Shown one piece after another: positions 35,757-37,889 of a stretch of DNA of 37,889 nucleotides (positions are counted from its first letter, which is position 1; each line of letters begins with the position of its first letter). The stretch is taken from positions 1 through 37,889 of the forward strand of contig CAIOKY010000031.1 in assembly GCA_903858965.1 (NCBI GenBank), given 5' to 3'. Under the pieces are notes generated by a model. That model was not told where the DNA came from, ran no database searches, and saw nothing but the letters and a program-made list of their open reading frames with translations. The DNA comes from an uncultured Nitrosomonadales bacterium. Lineage in GTDB: Bacteria; Pseudomonadota; Gammaproteobacteria; Burkholderiales; Gallionellaceae. The translations under genes and the position numbers were made by a program.

Positions 35757-35816
35757 ATGGAAATGTGCGTAATGGAAATATCCGTGATGGAAATACGCGT
35801 GATAAAAATATCGGGG
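35757..35816 (+). repeat. Four tandem copies of a 15-bp unit
   Basis: Units begin at 35757, 35772, 35787 and 35802 with the pattern ATGGAAAT(a/g)nnCGTg; the last copy starts ATAAAAATA. Because 15 is a multiple of three, they read in one frame as MEMCV-MEISV-MEIRV-IKISG followed by TAA, a 20-codon frame with three in-phase ATGs. No Shine-Dalgarno is evident, so translation is doubtful. It lies in the 139-base gap between two small genes. Confidence 0.75.
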
Positions 35817-35848
35817 TAAAGATTTCCATTCTGTGTCATTGTTGAAAC

Positions 35849-36166
35849 ATGATGATGCGAAAAAATCAAAGCCACTCTCCCCGGACAACCACAAAGATCA
35901 CGGCGCTGCTTGCGGCGCTGGGTCTTCTGGCCACGCTGGGGTGCAGCCAGAAAGACGGGGACGGCACGATACTGATCCTCGAACTGGAAAATACGGAGAA
36001 CGTCCATCAATACTGGGTGTTCAATCCTTACAATCGAACGCTCGATACATGCAAGGAGACCGCACAGCAGGCGATCGCGCAAATACTTGCGAGCAACGCA
36101 GTACCCAAGGACTCCAAGGTCAAGAGTTGGCGCTGTTCATTTACCCCTCCCGAAAGTGGCGGGTGA
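35849..36166 (+). CDS. Small putative lipoprotein or secreted protein
   Basis: 105 residues. N-terminal basic region, hydrophobic core ITALLAALGLLATLGC and a Cys at about 32 that could be lipidated, though TLGC is not a perfect lipobox. The mature part (DGDGTILILELENTENVHQYWVFNPYNRTLDTCKE...WRCSFTPPESGG) carries two further Cys that could form a disulfide. Three consecutive ATGs leave the exact start uncertain, and the Shine-Dalgarno is weak. Function unknown. Confidence 0.7.
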   Translation: MMMRKNQSHSPRTTTKITALLAALGLLATLGCSQKDGDGTILILELENTENVHQYWVFNPYNRTLDTCKETAQQAIAQILASNAVPKDSKVKSWRCSFTPPESGG

Positions 36167-36231
36167 TGCGGTTAGTGAGCTGTGAAACTAGAATAGTGGG
36201 CATCACACGTTATTCGAAGGCATAGGTCAAA

Positions 36232-36675
36232 ATGAAAAAGCTGGATATGAAAAATCCGGGCGCGAAAGAATCGAACGCGAGCGAAAGCCAATCGGCAGCG
36301 GAGCTGATCTCGAACAGCATTGCCGAACTCGGTGACTGGCGCGGGGAAACCCTGGCCAGGATGCGCAAGCTCATCAAGGCAGCAGACACTGACGTCGTCG
36401 AGGAATGGAAGTGGGATGTCCCGGTGTGGTCGCACGACGGCATCATCTGCACCGGCGAATCCTACAAGGACAAGGTGAAGCTGACCTTCGCCAAGGGCGC
36501 GTCACTGAAAGACCCGGCGCGTCTTTTCAATTCGAGTCTGGACGGGAACATGCGCCGCGCGATCGACATTCTCGAAGGCGAAGAAGTCGACGCGTCCGCC
36601 TTCAAGGCGCTTGTTCGCGAAGCGGTCGCCCTCAACAAATCGAAACCTGCAAAGAAAGCGAAGTCCCCGGCATAG
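36232..36675 (+). CDS. DUF1801 (YdhG-like) domain protein
   Basis: 147 residues. After a hydrophilic N-terminus, the DUF1801 core runs about 28-125: [59 protein letters not shown], then the conserved RRAIDI...[21 protein letters not shown]. The Lys/Ala-rich tail ([10 protein letters not shown]) is common in this family. The biochemical role is not established; members often occur as isolated stress-related genes. A moderate AGGT ribosome site precedes the ATG. Confidence 0.88.
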   Translation: MKKLDMKNPGAKESNASESQSAAELISNSIAELGDWRGETLARMRKLIKAADTDVVEEWKWDVPVWSHDGIICTGESYKDKVKLTFAKGASLKDPARLFNSSLDGNMRRAIDILEGEEVDASAFKALVREAVALNKSKPAKKAKSPA

Positions 36676-36791
36676 ATAATCCTGTGCTGGCTTGTTTGAA
36701 ATAATAATTTTCACTTCATCAATTTTGATATTATTCCTGACGATGTACCGAACCTATTTGGGATGAGCAACCAACCTTGGGCCTGTCAAAT

Positions 36792-37343
36792 ATGAAAACC
36801 TTCCTCAGCTTCGCGTTAACAGGCCTGTTTGTATTGGGTTTGGCAGGATGTGCAAACATGGATCCCGGCGTGTCGTTATCAGATGCGGATGTCACCAGGC
36901 TGATGGCCGTCAACGACAATCTCATTGTGCCCGGAGAGCGCATCGGGCCGGTCTTTATCGGCATGACCGAGACACAGTTGTATCAAAAGCTGGGCAATCC
37001 TTCTACGACGACCCGCGGGGATGACGGCACCTGGGTCAGGTATGAGTACGACAGCTTGGTATTGGGCATTCAGGTAAATCCATCCACTCATAAAGTAAAC
37101 TATGTGGACAATTATTTCTTTGGCGGGAACAGAGGGAATGTGGAAAATTTTCCGTATGCCACCAGCGAAGGCATTACGGTCGGTTCGTCGGAATTGCAGA
37201 TTCAAATATTACCCTGGAAACTGGAATGGAAAAAACAGCCGAATGAGCATGCCCCCCAATGTTGGAGATTTCAATATACAGGCATAAGGATCGATTCCTG
37301 CTCCGGAAAAATCACCAGCATCGGTGTGCATTCACCCAATTAA
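36792..37343 (+). CDS. Lipoprotein with an SmpA/OmlA-like domain
   Basis: 183 residues from the ATG at 36792; an upstream in-frame TTG at 36777 is less likely. A clear lipobox LAGC follows a typical signal (KTFLSFALTGLFVLG), so it is probably a lipidated envelope protein. The segment GPVFIGMTETQLYQKLGNPSTT resembles the BLIP/SmpA-like 'G.t..qv...LG.P' motif. Later parts (WRFQYTGIRIDSCSGKITSIGVH) include two Cys. It is followed 15 bases later by another secreted protein gene with a good ribosome site. Confidence 0.8.
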   Translation: MKTFLSFALTGLFVLGLAGCANMDPGVSLSDADVTRLMAVNDNLIVPGERIGPVFIGMTETQLYQKLGNPSTTTRGDDGTWVRYEYDSLVLGIQVNPSTHKVNYVDNYFFGGNRGNVENFPYATSEGITVGSSELQIQILPWKLEWKKQPNEHAPQCWRFQYTGIRIDSCSGKITSIGVHSPN

Positions 37344-37358
37344 GTGAGGAGAGTATTT

Positions 37359-37622
37359 ATGAAATCCATATTCTTGAATGCCTGCGCTTTGGCCCTGATC
37401 CTCGCAGCATCGCCGGCCTCGGCCTATCAACTGGCCAAGTCGCCCGGCGGCGGCGATTGCCCGCAGGATGGCAGTACGTGCAATGTGATTTGCGATAATG
37501 GTTATCTGGCCGGCTCGATGAATTGGAATGGTAATTATTGGACAGACGGCGTTAAATGGGACAAGGATAGGGATGGTGAAGCCCGCAAGATCGTTGCCGC
37601 TGCTGGCACTGCCTGCACGTGA
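37359..37622 (+). CDS. Small secreted Cys-containing protein
   Basis: 87 residues from the ATG at 37359, preceded by the good Shine-Dalgarno GTGAGGAG. Signal peptide with Ala-Ser-Ala cleavage (ASPASA|YQLAK). The mature ~63 residues are rich in Gly, Asp, Asn and Trp, with Cys in GGGDCPQDGSTCNVICDNG and near the end (AGTACT), four in all and so possibly two disulfides. Function unknown; likely periplasmic or extracellular. Confidence 0.75.
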   Translation: MKSIFLNACALALILAASPASAYQLAKSPGGGDCPQDGSTCNVICDNGYLAGSMNWNGNYWTDGVKWDKDRDGEARKIVAAAGTACT

Positions 37623-37671
37623 TCCAGGATAAATATACGATTCCACCACTGGATCATCACCGGAGAAACAC

Positions 37672-37889
37672 ATGAAACAACTCAAGGTCGTCTTGTTCAG
37701 CATTGTTCTCGGCCTCGCCGCAGGCTTGTGGCTCGGCGTGAACATTGGACGTGAAGTGCCCTGGTATTCCAACCCGTTCGACACCAACACGCTGAACCAG
37801 AAACTCAAAAGGGCAACCGGGGAAACGCTGGAAAAAGGCGGTCACGTGCTGGAACAGACCGGACAGGCATTACAAGACAAGCTGAAAAA
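37672..37889 (+). CDS. Small membrane-anchored protein (3'-truncated)
   Basis: The ATG at 37672 follows CGGAGAAACAC. The frame is open to the window end, with 72 codons visible. N-terminal membrane helix VVLFSIVLGLAAGLWLGVNIG, then VPWYSNPFDTNTLNQKLKRATGETLEKGGHVLEQTGQALQDKLK, an amphipathic coil-like region resembling YtxH-type anchored proteins. The rest lies outside the window. It shares orientation and close spacing with the preceding secreted-protein genes. Confidence 0.7.
   Translation, partial: MKQLKVVLFSIVLGLAAGLWLGVNIGREVPWYSNPFDTNTLNQKLKRATGETLEKGGHVLEQTGQALQDKLK

Overview
The window looks like a chromosomal segment of a Gram-negative betaproteobacterium. My best guess is a Gallionella/Sideroxydans-like member of the Nitrosomonadales. 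This rests on the overall look of the proteins (class II NrdJ, LplT, Mfd, c-di-GMP proteins, BcsC/BcsG) and on a GC-rich, host-like codon style; it is inference, with no marker gene such as rRNA present. I recognise no tRNA, rRNA, CRISPR array or intact insertion sequence. Both ends cut genes: bcsC enters from the left and a small membrane-anchored protein runs off the right.

Region 1 (1-10139). The end of bcsC (cellulose export) on + meets a long minus-strand run at a zero-length junction. Read 5'->3' on the minus strand, that run is alr - PilZ/YcgR-like protein - mtnP - apt - [palindromic repeat + Mrr-type nuclease] - mtnA - FucA-type class II aldolase - small unknown protein - bcsG. The genes mtnP, apt, mtnA and the aldolase together form a plausible complete route from 5'-methylthioadenosine to AMP, DHAP and methylthioacetaldehyde (a 'DHAP shunt' type of methionine-salvage branch). 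The AT-richer Mrr gene and its neighbouring imperfect palindrome look like a later insertion into that run. bcsG (cellulose phosphoethanolamine transferase) and bcsC mark a cellulose locus lying mainly to the left.

Region 2 (10238-18244). lplT on + converges with a tight minus-strand housekeeping operon, ispD-ispF-tsaB-rimI-udg, whose genes overlap by 1-4 bases at most junctions. The UDG gene carries two in-frame extra segments that look like embedded repeat DNA. mfd follows on +.

Region 3 (18245-28605). A signalling island on +: sensor histidine kinase, Rcp1-type response regulator, REC-GGDEF-EAL, an orphan NitT/TauT-like periplasmic binding protein, a membrane PAS-GGDEF-EAL protein, and a second membrane GGDEF-EAL protein with its own near-consensus promoter. 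By motif inspection the first two GGDEF-EAL proteins look enzymatically competent. The last one has substitutions in both domains (GSDEF; Lys replacing the conserved Glu of the EGVET motif) but keeps an I-site, which suggests a c-di-GMP receptor. With PilZ, bcsC and bcsG nearby, c-di-GMP control of cellulose is a reasonable inference.

Region 4 (28768-37889). serB, an unknown Cys-containing membrane-associated protein, a SCO1/SenC copper chaperone, then nrdJ (B12-dependent ribonucleotide reductase) preceded by a promoter and a leader containing a terminator-like hairpin. Downstream lie an AT-rich TPR protein (a second single-gene insertion), a small unknown protein, a 15-bp tandem repeat, a small putative lipoprotein, a DUF1801 protein, a lipoprotein, a small secreted Cys-containing protein and the truncated last gene.
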